Counted from the stretch's first letter, positions 28,848-37,619 are shown. The stretch is DNA of 64,000 nt from Streptomyces diastatochromogenes (GCA_026913215.1 JAPTYK010000001.1:5208001-5272000), one strand, 5' to 3'. Notes: generated from the letters alone by a model not told the origin. A program made the numbers and translations.

Positions 28848-29719
28848 ATGGGAGACAGAGCCAACATCGTCGTGGTCCGCGAGGACGGCACCCACGAGCT
28901 GTACCGGACCGGCTGGGCCGTCGGGATCGACCTCGACCTGCTGGAAGGGCCGGCGCCGGTTCTCGCCATGCTTCCCGGACTCCGCCAGGACGGCTGGTGG
29001 TTGGACGACGACATGGCCCAGGGCGGGATACTGCTCGACCTCGGCCGCAAGGTGCTCCTCTTCTTCGCCTGGGAGGGCCCCAGCACCGAACTCCGCCATC
29101 GCGCGGCCGCCTTCGAACTGATCCGGGCCGCGTGGCCGGGCTGGGAGATCCGCTGGCTGTACGACGGCCCGGCCGAACTGCGCGCGTACGTCGGACTGGA
29201 CCCGGAGCACGCCCGCTCCCGCGCCGTGGACCTCTCTCGGGCTCCCTTCCTCGCCCCCGACGACGAGGACTTGACCGGCCCCGACCCCGGCGGCGTGGTC
29301 ATCACGATCGACACCGGCCCCTGCCACATCGCCTCCGACGCCTTCGACCACCCCGTCCACGAAGGCCCCTCCCTGCTCGACCGCCTGACGACCGCCCCCG
29401 TCCACGGCCCCTGCCACCTGCACGTCAACTCCGGCATCCACCTCGCCCCGGCACGCCGCCACCTCAGCTGGTGGTCCCTCTCCTCCTCCCCCAGGCCCAC
29501 CGCGTATCCGACTCCTGGCCGGGCTGGACGGTCGAGTTCTGGCACGACAACTGGCAGCGCCACACCGCTGCCGACCACCGCTTCTCCCCGGCGACGTTCG
29601 ACCCCCGGGAATCCACAGCCACGGTGCTCGCCGAAGCGGAGGAGCGCCGAGCCGCCCGGGCCCGCCATCACGCCCAGGTCGCCTCTCTACGGACCACGCC
29701 GGCGCCAGACAGGCCGTGA
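28848..29719 (+). CDS. Conserved hypothetical protein
   Basis: The protein begins MGDRANIVVVREDGTHELYR and continues with tryptophan-rich segments (WAVGIDLDLL, WWLDDDMAQGGILLD, AWPGWEIRWLYDGPAEL) and a second half VVITIDTGPCHIASDAF, then WPGWTVEFWHDNW. I recognise no catalytic motif; similar proteins occur in Streptomyces without known function. One base lost near 29480 shifts the frame; the corrected length is 290 residues. It has no signal peptide or membrane segment. It stands alone between the protease gene and the tRNA. Confidence 0.7.
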
Positions 29720-29788
29720 GGAGGCCGCAGCCCTCTCGTACGGCCACTCGGCGCCCGCACGCGCCTGCCTCCGCCCACACATACAGCA

Positions 29789-29826
29789 AGACCCCGCGCT
29801 CAGCGTTTCCGCTGATCACGGGGTCT
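29789..29826. terminator. Bidirectional hairpin between the hypothetical gene and the tRNA
   Basis: AGACCCCG/CGGGGTCT and an inner TCAGCG/CGCTGA pair around a TTTC loop. It can end the plus-strand gene and the minus-strand tRNA transcript. Confidence 0.75.
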
Positions 29827-29846
29827 GTTTGGCACTTCTCGCGAAG

Positions 29847-29918
29847 TGCCCCCGGCAGGATTCGAACCTGCGCACACGGCTCCGGAGGCCGTTGCTCTAT
29901 CCCCTGAGCTACGGGGGC
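29847..29918 (-). tRNA. tRNA-Arg (CCG anticodon)
   Basis: The 72-base minus-strand sequence folds as a full cloverleaf: acceptor GCCCCCG/CGGGGGC, D arm GCTC-AGGGGATA-GAGC, anticodon stem ACGGC/GCCGT with loop CTCCGGA (anticodon CCG), a four-base variable region, and T arm GCAGG-TTCGAAT-CCTGC. The discriminator is A and CCA is not encoded. It reads CGG arginine codons. Its neighbour NrtL is an arginyl-tRNA-synthetase relative. Confidence 0.97.
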
Positions 29919-29947
29919 TTTCGTCGCGTTTGGTGGCGACGGGTAGA

Positions 29948-29977
29948 ACCCTACCAGCTCTCTGGGGTGCCTGTGAA
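29948..29977 (-). promoter_or_regulatory. Promoter of tRNA-Arg
   Basis: On the minus strand TTCACA and TAGGGT are separated by 18 bases, a fair match to the vegetative sigma factor consensus, about 30 bases before the mature tRNA 5' end. Confidence 0.5.
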
Positions 29978-30076
29978 CAGGTATTTCCGGGGTGTCACCG
30001 GGGGTGGGTCCCTCGCACGGGTCAGAAGTGGGCAAAACCCGGACGGGGGGCTGGGGGGCGTCCTACTCTCGTTCGT

Positions 30077-30883
30077 GTGTCAGGGGTGTCCGGTCGGGTA
30101 CTCGTTGTCGATGACAACAAGGTGATCCGCCAGTTGATCAGGGTCAATCTCGAACTCGAGGGGTTCGAGGTCGTGACCGCGGCCGATGGTGCCGAGTGTC
30201 TGGATGTCGTACATCAGGTCTGTCCTGATGTCGTCACCCTGGACGTCGTCATGCCCCGCTTGGACGGGATCAAGACGGCCGAGCGGCTGAGGGCCGATCC
30301 GCGGACCAGGCATCTGCCGGTGGCGATCATCAGCGCCTGTGGTGAGCACGAGGTCGGCGGGGTCTCCTCCGGGGTCGACGCCTTCCTCGCGAAGCCCTTC
30401 GAGCCCACGGACCTCGTCCGTGTGGTCCGGCAGTTGATGCACCGTGAGCGGCGGGAGCGTCCTGACGCGGCCGGGCAGGACGGGGGAGAGGAGCCGGCCG
30501 CAGTCGACGGGCCGCAGGAGCAAGGGGAGTGTGGATCGGAGGGCGCCCGTCGTGAGGGTTCCCGAGCACGGGACGTCCGGCATGAGGACTCCCTGTCCCA
30601 GGGCATCCGTCACGAAGACCCTCGATCCCAAGATCCCGGATCTCGGGATCCTCGTCCTCAAGACCTCCGATCTCAGGATCCGCGCCCTCAAGATCTCGGA
30701 TCTCAGGATCCTCGACCTCAAGACCCCCGATCTCAGGATCCGCGTCCCCAAGACCCCCGACCGCAGGATTCCCGGTCCGGAGGGGTTCGGCAGCAGCAGG
30801 AGTCCCGGGGGCAGGGGGCTCGGCCGAAGGACGTGCGGCAGCAGGGGGTGCGGAGGGCGAGGAGTGGGCGGGGGGTGGGGTGA
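30077..30883 (+). CDS. Lone receiver-domain protein with decapeptide-repeat tail
   Basis: The first ~120 residues are a response-regulator receiver: acidic pocket in VLVVDDNKV, phospho-acceptor aspartate in VTLDVVMPRLDG and the conserved lysine in FLAKPFEP. No DNA-binding or enzymatic output domain follows; the rest is a charged disordered tail containing five decapeptide repeats (DPRPQDLRSQ type). I use the GTG at 30077; a second GTG three codons later is possible. No kinase gene is next to it. Orthologues usually lack such a long repeat tail as far as I know, so the tail may be strain-specific. Confidence 0.8.
   Translation: MSGVSGRVLVVDDNKVIRQLIRVNLELEGFEVVTAADGAECLDVVHQVCPDVVTLDVVMPRLDGIKTAERLRADPRTRHLPVAIISACGEHEVGGVSSGVDAFLAKPFEPTDLVRVVRQLMHRERRERPDAAGQDGGEEPAAVDGPQEQGECGSEGARREGSRARDVRHEDSLSQGIRHEDPRSQDPGSRDPRPQDLRSQDPRPQDLGSQDPRPQDPRSQDPRPQDPRPQDSRSGGVRQQQESRGQGARPKDVRQQGVRRARSGRGVG
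30619..30768 (+). repeat. 30-bp tandem repeat in the receiver gene
   Basis: Five consecutive 30-bp units, each ending CAGGAT or CGGGAT, encode DPRPQDLRSQ-like decapeptides in frame with the receiver protein. Confidence 0.93.
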
Positions 30884-30926
30884 GGGTGGGGGAGTGAAGG
30901 TGCCCGTATGGCGAAACCGGTTCGCG

Positions 30927-30952
30927 TTGTGACCCCCCTCCTCCCCTAGGCT
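30927..30952 (+). promoter_or_regulatory. Promoter of nrtL; transcript probably leaderless
   Basis: TAGGCT at 30947-30952 is a good Streptomyces -10 box only six bases before the GTG start, and no ribosome binding site is present, so transcription would start at or near the GTG. TTGTGA at 30927 is a weak -35 with short spacing. Confidence 0.45.
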
Positions 30953-30958
30953 TGTCCC

Positions 30959-32059
30959 GTGACCCCCGCGGACCTCTCCCTCACCGTGCAGCACGCCGTG
31001 CGCCGTGCGGTCGATGACGGTGCGCTGCGGGTCGAGGTCCCTCCGCGGGTGAAGGTGGAGCGGGCGAGGCCCGGGGGGACAGGGGAGTACGCCAGCAGTG
31101 TGGCGCTCGGTCTCGCCCGGTCGGCGGGGCGCAGTGCGCGCGATGTGGCCGGGGTGATCAAGGAGCGGCTCCAGGGAGCCCCCGGGATCCTGGCCGTGGA
31201 CATCACCGGGCCCGGGTTCTTGAACTTCACCCTTCGGCGTGACGCCGGCGGGGACCTCGTACGGGCGATTCGTGCCGCTGGGGCCGCGTACGGGCACGGG
31301 GACGCGCTCGCCGGGACCGTCGTGCGGTTCGGGGAGGTGACGGAGGAGCGGGCCGGGGTCGTCACGGACGTCGTTCTTCGGCTGCTTCTCAGCCAAGGGG
31401 CCGATGCCGGGTTCGGTGGGGACGAGCGGATCCATGTGAGGGCTGGGGCGTACGAGCCCGGGACCCTCGGGGTCGACGCCGCGCGGTGGGCGCTGCTGCG
31501 GGCCGCTCCGCATGACCGTGTCCTCGACGGGCCGCCCCTTCTCGTCCAGCACGAGCGCAACTCCCTCTTTCGGGTCCGGTACGCGCACGCGCGGGTCCGG
31601 CGGCTGCTCGTCAACGGGCGGCAGCTCGGCTTCGCCCCCTCGTACGAGCCCGAGTACGCGACCGAGACCGAGCCCGAGTACGCGACCGCGACTGCGTACG
31701 AGACCGAGCCCGAGCACGCGACCGCGACTGCGTACGAGACAGCGACCGCGACCGAGTACGAGACCCAGTACGCGGCCGATTACGCGACCGACCCCCACGC
31801 TTCCGAGCTTCTCGGCGTGCTCGGCGACCACCCCGTCGTCCTCCTCGCCGCTGCCCGCCACCGCGCCCCCGATCGGGTCGCCCGGCATCTGGAAGCCACC
31901 GCCGACGCGCTGCTCGCGTTCCAGCACACCGTTCTGCCGCTCGGCGACGAGAAACCCTCGGCCGCCCACCGATCCCGGCTCGCGCTCGCCGAAGCCGCCG
32001 GGACGGTGCTCGCCGGTGGCCTCGCCCTGCTCGGCATCAGCGCACCCGACCAGATCTGA
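30959..32059 (+). CDS. nrtL: ArgS-related anticodon-binding protein NrtL
   Basis: The N-terminal ~100 residues match the arginyl-tRNA synthetase N-terminal domain (GEYASSVALGLARSAGRSAR, then ITGPGFLNFTLRR). The C-terminal half matches the DALR anticodon-binding domain (FRVRYAHARVRRLL). The catalytic core with HIGH and KMSKS motifs is absent, so it cannot charge tRNA. In many actinobacteria argS stands directly before lysA; NrtL occupies that place here, 12 bases before lysA. An insert of ATAYETEPEYAT-type repeats interrupts the DALR domain. Function unknown; tRNA binding or regulation is plausible. The gene is intact at 366 residues. Confidence 0.85.
   Translation: MTPADLSLTVQHAVRRAVDDGALRVEVPPRVKVERARPGGTGEYASSVALGLARSAGRSARDVAGVIKERLQGAPGILAVDITGPGFLNFTLRRDAGGDLVRAIRAAGAAYGHGDALAGTVVRFGEVTEERAGVVTDVVLRLLLSQGADAGFGGDERIHVRAGAYEPGTLGVDAARWALLRAAPHDRVLDGPPLLVQHERNSLFRVRYAHARVRRLLVNGRQLGFAPSYEPEYATETEPEYATATAYETEPEHATATAYETATATEYETQYAADYATDPHASELLGVLGDHPVVLLAAARHRAPDRVARHLEATADALLAFQHTVLPLGDEKPSAAHRSRLALAEAAGTVLAGGLALLGISAPDQI
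31643..31793 (+). repeat. Degenerate 36-bp repeats inside nrtL
   Basis: Two nearly identical 36-bp units plus degenerate flanking copies encode YATATAYETEPE-like sequence inside the anticodon-binding half of NrtL. Confidence 0.8.
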
Positions 32060-32071
32060 AAGACGCAGACC

Positions 32072-33463
32072 ATGAGCCGTTCCGCACACCCCGCCGGGCC
32101 CCGCCACGCCGATGTCCTTCCCGAGGGGCACTACTCCGCCCCGCCCACCGACCTCAACGCCCTCGACCCGAAGGTGTGGGCCCGGACCGTGCGCCGGGAC
32201 GAGCGGGGGGTCGCCACCGTCGGCGGTCTCGGCGTCGACGCCCTCGCCGAGGAGTTCGGCACGCCCGCCTACTTCCTCGACGAGACCGACTTCCGGGCCC
32301 GCTGCCGCGCCTGGGCCGAGGCCTTCGGCAAGGACGCCGACGTGTTCTACGCCGGGAAGGCCTTCCTCTCCCGCGCCATCGTGCGGTGGCTGAAGGAGGA
32401 GGGGCTCAACCTCGACGTGTGCTCCGGGGGCGAGCTGAGCACCGCGCTCTCCGCCGGGATGCCGGCCGAGCGCATCGCCTTCCACGGGAACAACAAGAGC
32501 GAGGACGAGATCCGGCGGGCCGTCGAGGCCGGCGTCGGGCGGATCGTGCTCGACTCCTTCCAGGAGATCGTGCGGGTCGCCCACATCGCCCAGTCCCTCG
32601 GCAAGCGGCAGCGCGTGCAGATCCGCGTGACCGTCGGAGTCGAGGCGCACACGCACGAGTTCATCGCCACCGCCCACGAGGACCAGAAGTTCGGGATCGC
32701 GCTCGCCGGCGGGCAGGCCGCCGAGGCCGTGCGGCGGGCCCTCACGCTCGACGGTCTGGAGCTCATCGGCATCCACTCGCACATCGGGTCGCAGATCTTC
32801 GACATGGCCGGCTTCGAGGTGTCCGCGCGGCGCGTGGTGCAGCTGCTCGCCGAGGTGCGGGACGAGCACGGGGTCGAGCTGCCCGAGATCGACCTCGGCG
32901 GCGGGCTCGGCATCGCCTACACCTCCGAGGACGACCCGCGCGAGCCGCACGAGATCGCGAAGGCGCTGAGCGAGATCGTCACGCGGGAGTGCGAGGCCGC
33001 CGGGCTGCGGACGCCCCGGATCTCCGTGGAGCCCGGACGCGCCATCGTCGGGCCCACCGCCTTCACCCTCTACCGCGTCGGCACCGTCAAGCCGCTCGAA
33101 GGGCTGCGGACGTACGTGAGCGTCGACGGCGGCATGTCGGACAACATCCGCACCGCCCTGTACGACGCCGAGTACAGCGTCAGCCTCGTCTCGCGGACCA
33201 GCGAGGCCGAGCCGATGCTCTCCCGCGTCGTCGGCAAGCACTGCGAGAGCGGCGACATCGTCGTACGGGACGCCTTCCTGCCCTCGGACCTGGCGCCCGG
33301 CGACCTCATCGCGGTGCCGGCCACCGGTGCGTACTGCCGCTCCATGGCCAGCAACTACAACCACGCCCTCCGGCCGCCCGTCGTCGCCGTGAGCGACGGC
33401 GAGGCGCGGGTCATCGTCCGGCGCGAGACGGAGGAAGATCTCCTGCGTCTCGACGTCGGCTGA
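32072..33463 (+). CDS. lysA: Diaminopimelate decarboxylase
   Basis: LysA converts meso-diaminopimelate to L-lysine with PLP, the last step of lysine synthesis. The PLP lysine is in DVFYAGKAFLSRAI, with the fold-type III motifs GIHSHIGSQIFD, DLGGGLGIAYT and the C-terminal active-site CESGDIVVRD. The protein has 463 residues, slightly long because of an N-terminal extension (RSAHPAGPRHADVLPEGHYS) that is common in Streptomyces. It lies 12 bases after nrtL and is followed by a hairpin terminator, so it ends that transcript. Confidence 0.97.
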   Translation: MSRSAHPAGPRHADVLPEGHYSAPPTDLNALDPKVWARTVRRDERGVATVGGLGVDALAEEFGTPAYFLDETDFRARCRAWAEAFGKDADVFYAGKAFLSRAIVRWLKEEGLNLDVCSGGELSTALSAGMPAERIAFHGNNKSEDEIRRAVEAGVGRIVLDSFQEIVRVAHIAQSLGKRQRVQIRVTVGVEAHTHEFIATAHEDQKFGIALAGGQAAEAVRRALTLDGLELIGIHSHIGSQIFDMAGFEVSARRVVQLLAEVRDEHGVELPEIDLGGGLGIAYTSEDDPREPHEIAKALSEIVTRECEAAGLRTPRISVEPGRAIVGPTAFTLYRVGTVKPLEGLRTYVSVDGGMSDNIRTALYDAEYSVSLVSRTSEAEPMLSRVVGKHCESGDIVVRDAFLPSDLAPGDLIAVPATGAYCRSMASNYNHALRPPVVAVSDGEARVIVRRETEEDLLRLDVG

Positions 33464-33515
33464 TGAAATAGTCGCGTGGTGAAATAGTCGAGTGATGAAA
33501 TCGATGTCTCAGGAT

Positions 33516-33544
33516 CCGGACGGGAGGCGGAATCCCCCGTCCGG
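33516..33544. terminator. Terminator after lysA
   Basis: CCGGACGGG and CCCGTCCGG form a perfect 9-bp stem around an 11-base loop, 52 bases after the lysA stop. Just upstream (33464-33509) a 16-bp word TGRTGAAATAGTCGNG is repeated 2.5 times. Confidence 0.75.
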
Positions 33545-33625
33545 TGAGTGAGACTGGTTCTCCGTAGAGAACCGTAGAACTACGAGACCGTAGAGATACG
33601 AAGTAGTACGAGGAAACGAGGTCGG

Positions 33626-34916
33626 ATGATGCGTACGCGTCCGCTGAAGGTGGCGCTGCTGGGCTGTGGTGTGGTCGGCTCAGAGGTGGCGCGCATCATG
33701 ACGACGCACGCCGACGACCTCGCCGCGCGCATCGGCGCGCCGGTCGAGCTCGCCGGCGTGGCCGTCCGCCGCCCGACAAGGTCCGCGGCGGCATCGACCC
33801 CGCGCTGATCACCACCGACGCGACCGCCCTCGTCAAACGCGGGGACATCGACGTCGTCGTCGAGGTCATCGGCGGCATCGAGCCGCCCGCACCCTCATCA
33901 CCACCGCCTTCGAGCACGGCGCCTCCGTCGTCTCGGCGAACAAGGCGCTGCTCGCCCAGGACGGCGCGAGCCTGTACGCCGCCGCCCAGCAGCACGGGCA
34001 GGACCTCTACTACGAGGCCGCCGTCGCCGGCGCCATCCCGCTGATCCGGCCGCTGCGCGAGTCCCTCGCCGGCGACAAGATCAACCGGGTGATGGGCATC
34101 GTCAACGGCACGACGAACTTCATCCTCGACAAGATGGACACGTCCGGCGCCGGGTACTCCGAGGCGCTCGACGAGGCCACCGCCCTCGGGTACGCCGAGG
34201 CCGACCCGACCGCCGACGTCGAGGGCTTCGACGCCGCCGCCAAGGCCGCCATCCTCGCCGGGATCGCCTTCCACACGCGCGTGCGCCTCGACGACGTCTA
34301 CCGCGAGGGCATGACCGAGGTCACCGCCGCGGACTTCGCCTCCGCCAAGCAGATGGGCTGCACCATCAAGCTGCTCGCGATCTGCGAGCGGGCCGCCGAC
34401 GGCGGGTCCGTCACCGCGCGCGTGCACCCCGCGATGATCCCGCTCAGCCACCCGCTGGCCTCCGTCCGCGAGGCGTACAACGCGGTCTTCGTCGAGGCCG
34501 ACGCCGCCGGGCAGCTCATGTTCTACGGCCCCGGGGCGGGCGGCTCGCCGACCGCCTCGGCCGTTCTCGGCGACGTCGTCGCCGTCTGCCGCAACCGTCT
34601 CAACGAGGCGACGGGCCCCGGCGAGTCCGCGTACACCCAGCTGCCCGTGAGCTCCATGGGCGAGGTCGTCACGCGGTACCACATCAGTCTCGACGTGGCC
34701 GACAAGCCGGGCGTCCTCGCCCAGGTCGCGACGGTCTTCGCCGAGCACGGCGTATCCATCGATACGGTGCGCCAGCAGGGCAAGGACGGCGAGGCCTCCC
34801 TCGTCGTCGTCACCCACCGCGCGCCCGACGCCGCCCTCTCCGGGACCGTCGAGGCGCTGCGCAAGCTCGACACCGTGCGCGGTGTCGCCAGCATCATGCG
34901 TGTTGAAGGGGAGTAA
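33626..34916 (+). CDS. hom: Homoserine dehydrogenase (frameshifted)
   Basis: Hom reduces aspartate semialdehyde to homoserine, the branch to threonine and methionine. It has the NAD(P) motif LLGCGVVGSEVA, VVVEVIGGIEP, the substrate motif GIVNGTTNFIL and ADPTADVEGFDAAAKAAILA, and a C-terminal ACT domain (LDVADKPGVLAQVATVF) that usually mediates threonine feedback. Frames break near 33775 and 33890; two restored bases give 430 residues. The ATG at 33626 follows GAGGAAACGAGG. It is transcribed with thrC, six bases downstream. Confidence 0.95.
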
Positions 34917-34922
34917 GGACCC

Positions 34923-35993
34923 ATGACCCACAAGGGCACCCACCAGTGGCGCGGCATCATCGAGGAGTACCGGGACCGCCTTCCGGTCACGGACACGACG
35001 CCGGTCGTCACGCTCCGTGAGGGCGGCACGCCGCTCGTCCCCGCTCAGGTCCTCTCCGAGCGCACGGGCTGCGAGGTGCACCTCAAGGTCGAGGGCGCCA
35101 ACCCCACCGGCTCCTTCAAGGACCGGGGCATGACCATGGCCATCTCCAAGGCCAAGGAGGAGGGCGCGCGGGCCGTCATCTGCGCGTCCACCGGCAACAC
35201 CTCCGCCTCCGCCGCCGCCTACGCGGTGCGCGCGGGCATGGTGTCGGCCGTGCTCGTCCCGCAGGGCAAGATCGCGCTCGGCAAGATGGGCCAGGCCCTC
35301 GTGCACGGCGCGAAGATCCTCCAGGTCGACGGCAACTTCGACGACTGCCTGACCCTGGCCCGCAGCCTCTCCGAGAACTACCCGGTGGCGCTGGTCAATT
35401 CGGTCAACCCGGTCCGCATCGAGGGCCAGAAGACCGCCGCCTTCGAGATCGTGGACATGCTGGGCGACGCCCCCGACATCCACGTCCTGCCCGTGGGCAA
35501 CGCCGGCAACATCACGGCGTACTGGAAGGGGTACCGCGAGTACGCCACCGACGGCCTCGCCACCCACCGCCCGCGCATGTGGGGCTTCCAGGCCTCCGGC
35601 TCCGCCCCGCTCGTGCGCGGCGAGGTCGTCAAGGACCCGTCGACGATCGCCACCGCGATCCGCATCGGCAACCCGGCCTCGTGGGACTACGCGATCGCCG
35701 CGCGCGACGAGTCGGGCGGCTTCATCGACGAGGTGACGGACCGTGAGATCCTCCAGGCCTACCGCCTGTTGGCCGCCCAGGAGGGCGTCTTCGTCGAGCC
35801 CGCCTCGGCCGCCTCGGTCGCCGGTCTGCTGAAGGCCGCCGCGCAGGGCAAGGTCGACCCCGGCCAGCGGATCGTCTGCACCGTCACCGGCAACGGCCTC
35901 AAGGACCCCGACTGGGCCGTCGCCGGCGCGCCGCAGCCGGTCACCGTCCCGGTCGACGCCGCGGCCGCCGCCGAGCGCCTCGGCCTGGCCTGA
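34923..35993 (+). CDS. thrC: Threonine synthase
   Basis: ThrC converts O-phosphohomoserine to threonine with PLP. The PLP lysine lies in NPTGSFKDRGMTMAI; the phosphate-binding loop is PVGNAGNITAYW. It is the short, 356-residue actinobacterial type. The ATG at 34923 is six bases after the hom stop with a GGGGAGTAAGG ribosome site in the hom end. The gene is intact and followed by a strong terminator. Confidence 0.96.
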   Translation: MTHKGTHQWRGIIEEYRDRLPVTDTTPVVTLREGGTPLVPAQVLSERTGCEVHLKVEGANPTGSFKDRGMTMAISKAKEEGARAVICASTGNTSASAAAYAVRAGMVSAVLVPQGKIALGKMGQALVHGAKILQVDGNFDDCLTLARSLSENYPVALVNSVNPVRIEGQKTAAFEIVDMLGDAPDIHVLPVGNAGNITAYWKGYREYATDGLATHRPRMWGFQASGSAPLVRGEVVKDPSTIATAIRIGNPASWDYAIAARDESGGFIDEVTDREILQAYRLLAAQEGVFVEPASAASVAGLLKAAAQGKVDPGQRIVCTVTGNGLKDPDWAVAGAPQPVTVPVDAAAAAERLGLA

Positions 35994-36021
35994 GAACGGC
36001 CTGAAACACCCCGGCCCCACC

Positions 36022-36054
36022 GGTTCCTGATCGGGTGAAACCCGATCAGGAACC
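36022..36054. terminator. Terminator after thrC
   Basis: A perfect 15-bp stem (GGTTCCTGATCGGGT and complement) with a GAA loop begins 29 bases after the thrC stop. Confidence 0.88.
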
Positions 36055-36057
36055 TAC

Positions 36058-36111
36058 ATAGGCGCACAGGATGGCTCGCGACACGCATCGTGCGCCTCCT
36101 GTGCGCCCTAT
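36058..36111. promoter_or_regulatory. Long interrupted palindrome upstream of thrB
   Basis: ATAGGCGCACAGGA and TCCTGTGCGCCCTAT pair with a single bulged base around a 25-base spacer that itself contains GCGCC/GCGAC words. Lying between the thrC terminator and the thrB promoter, it could be an operator or a second RNA structure. Confidence 0.45.
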
Positions 36112-36134
36112 GTCGCCACAGAACCTTCCTTCGA

Positions 36135-36140
36135 TAGGCT
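36135..36140 (+). promoter_or_regulatory. Probable -10 box for thrB
   Basis: TAGGCT lies about 150 bases before the thrB start in an A/T-richer stretch; no good -35 box is visible at 17-18 bases. Confidence 0.35.
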
Positions 36141-36286
36141 GTACCGAACCCGCCCCGTCGCATATGCGCGGTGTCGTTGCCGTTGTCGCCTCCGCGGCCG
36201 AAACGGCCCCCGGGTCCCCGAGTACTTCTCTTGCAGTACCCGTTGTCTGAAACACCGTTTTCGCGATCAAGGAGAGTCAACGAGCG

Positions 36287-37144
36287 ATGGCCGGTCCAGC
36301 GTTCCGCGCCGCCGCCGTACGGGTGCGCGTCCCCGCCACCAGCGCCAACCTCGGCCCGGGCTTCGACGCCTTCGGCCTGTCGCTGGGGCTCTACGACGAC
36401 GTCGTCGTCCGGGTCGCCGACTCCGGGCTGCACATCGACATCGCAGGCGAGGGCGCGGAGACGCTCCCGCGCGACGAGCGGCACCTGCTCGTCCGCTCCC
36501 TGCGCACGGCCTTCGACCTGCTCGGCGGACAGCCGCGCGGGCTCGAGGTCGTCTGCGCCAACCGCATCCCGCACGGCCGCGGCCTCGGCTCCTCCTCCGC
36601 CGCCATCTGCGCCGGCATCGTCGCCGCCCGCGCCGTGACCATAGGCGGGGACGCCAAGCTCGACGAGGCCGCCCTCCTGGAGCTGGCCACCGAGATCGAG
36701 GGCCACCCCGACAACGTCGCCGCCTGTCTGCTCGGCGGATTCACGCTCGCCTGGACCGAGTCCGGCGCCGCGAAGGCGATCAGGATGGACCCCTCGGATT
36801 CCATCGTTCCGGTGGTTTTCGTCCCCGGGAAGCCCGTACTGACCGAGACCGCCCGCGGACTCCTGCCGCGCACCGTCCCGCACGTGGACGCCGCCGCCAA
36901 CGCCGGCCGTGCCGCCCTCCTCGTCGAGGCCCTGACCCGCCGCCCCGAGCTGCTGCTCGCGGCCACCGAGGACCGGCTGCACCAGGAGTACCGGGCCCCG
37001 CGATGCCCGAGAGCATCGCCCTGGTGAACTCGGCTGCGCGCGGACGGCGTCCCCGCGGTCATCTCCGGCGCGGGCCCCACGGTCCTCGCGCTGGCCGAAC
37101 ACGGGACGGCCGACAAGGTCGCCCGCCTCGCGGGCGAGGGCTGA
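36287..37144 (+). CDS. thrB: Homoserine kinase (frame errors; in-frame TGA before the conserved C-terminus)
   Basis: ThrB phosphorylates homoserine. It is a GHMP kinase: VPATSANLGPGFDAFGL, the ATP loop HGRGLGSSSAAICAG, and AVISGAGPTVLALAEHG near the end. One base is missing near 36987 and one extra base lies near 37032, so the frame returns to the original. The TGA at 37142-37144 is followed in the same frame by AANRLDLDASGASVLPLAP and a TAA at 37202, which looks like the normal family C-terminus; the TGA probably stands where a TGG tryptophan codon is expected. The start ATG at 36287 follows AAGGAG. Confidence 0.92.
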
Positions 37145-37204
37145 GCCGCGAACCGGCTCGACCTCGACGCGTCCGGAGCGAGTGTCCTGCCGCTGGCGCC
37201 CTAA

Positions 37205-37619
37205 GCCGTGTGGCGACCGGGGCGCCGGGCAGCGCCCCGGACAGGAGATTGCCGGTGAGGAGAGGGGAATGTTTGTTGGAGCCGGTAGTGTTAACCTCAA
37301 GTCTGCACCCGACCTCTTTGTGGAGCGGTGCGAGTGTCCCCATCAGGGACCACCCATTCTTCCGGGAGCCTCCCCAACTGCCTGAGCAGCCTGCCTGAGC
37401 AGTTTTGAGCACGCTCCGGAACCGGCACGACACCCCTCGCTCTTCTTCGAGCCGAGGGCCGAGCAGGGGGCGCTCGGGCCGGACCCACAGCACGTTCTCT
37501 CTCCGCCGTACCCGGCGGGACCACCGCCCCGGACACGGTCCACGAACCAGGACCCTGCCGGACAGCACAACCGGTCGCCGAGCCAGATGGCCGACGTCCG
37601 CTCCAGGGAAGGACCCTTC
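37205..37619. other. thrB-rho intergenic region: terminator and long rho leader
   Basis: After the thrB end a hairpin (CCGGGGCG/CGCCCCGG, 37217-37240) probably ends transcription. An A/T-richer stretch near 37265-37300 (TTTGTTGG ... TAGTGTTAACC) is the likely rho promoter region. The following ~320 bases hold no gene and include a doubled GCCTGAGCAG; this would be a long rho 5' leader, a plausible place for autogenous attenuation. Confidence 0.45.

Noticed and set aside
30080..33364. A 1,094-codon minus-strand frame across the receiver, NrtL and lysA genes
   Set aside because: It is the complement of three well-supported genes; low-complexity content, no domain.
33555..33610. Riboswitch or attenuator before hom
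   Set aside because: The CCGTAGAGA words repeat three times but no leader peptide with threonine codons or known riboswitch core can be recognised.
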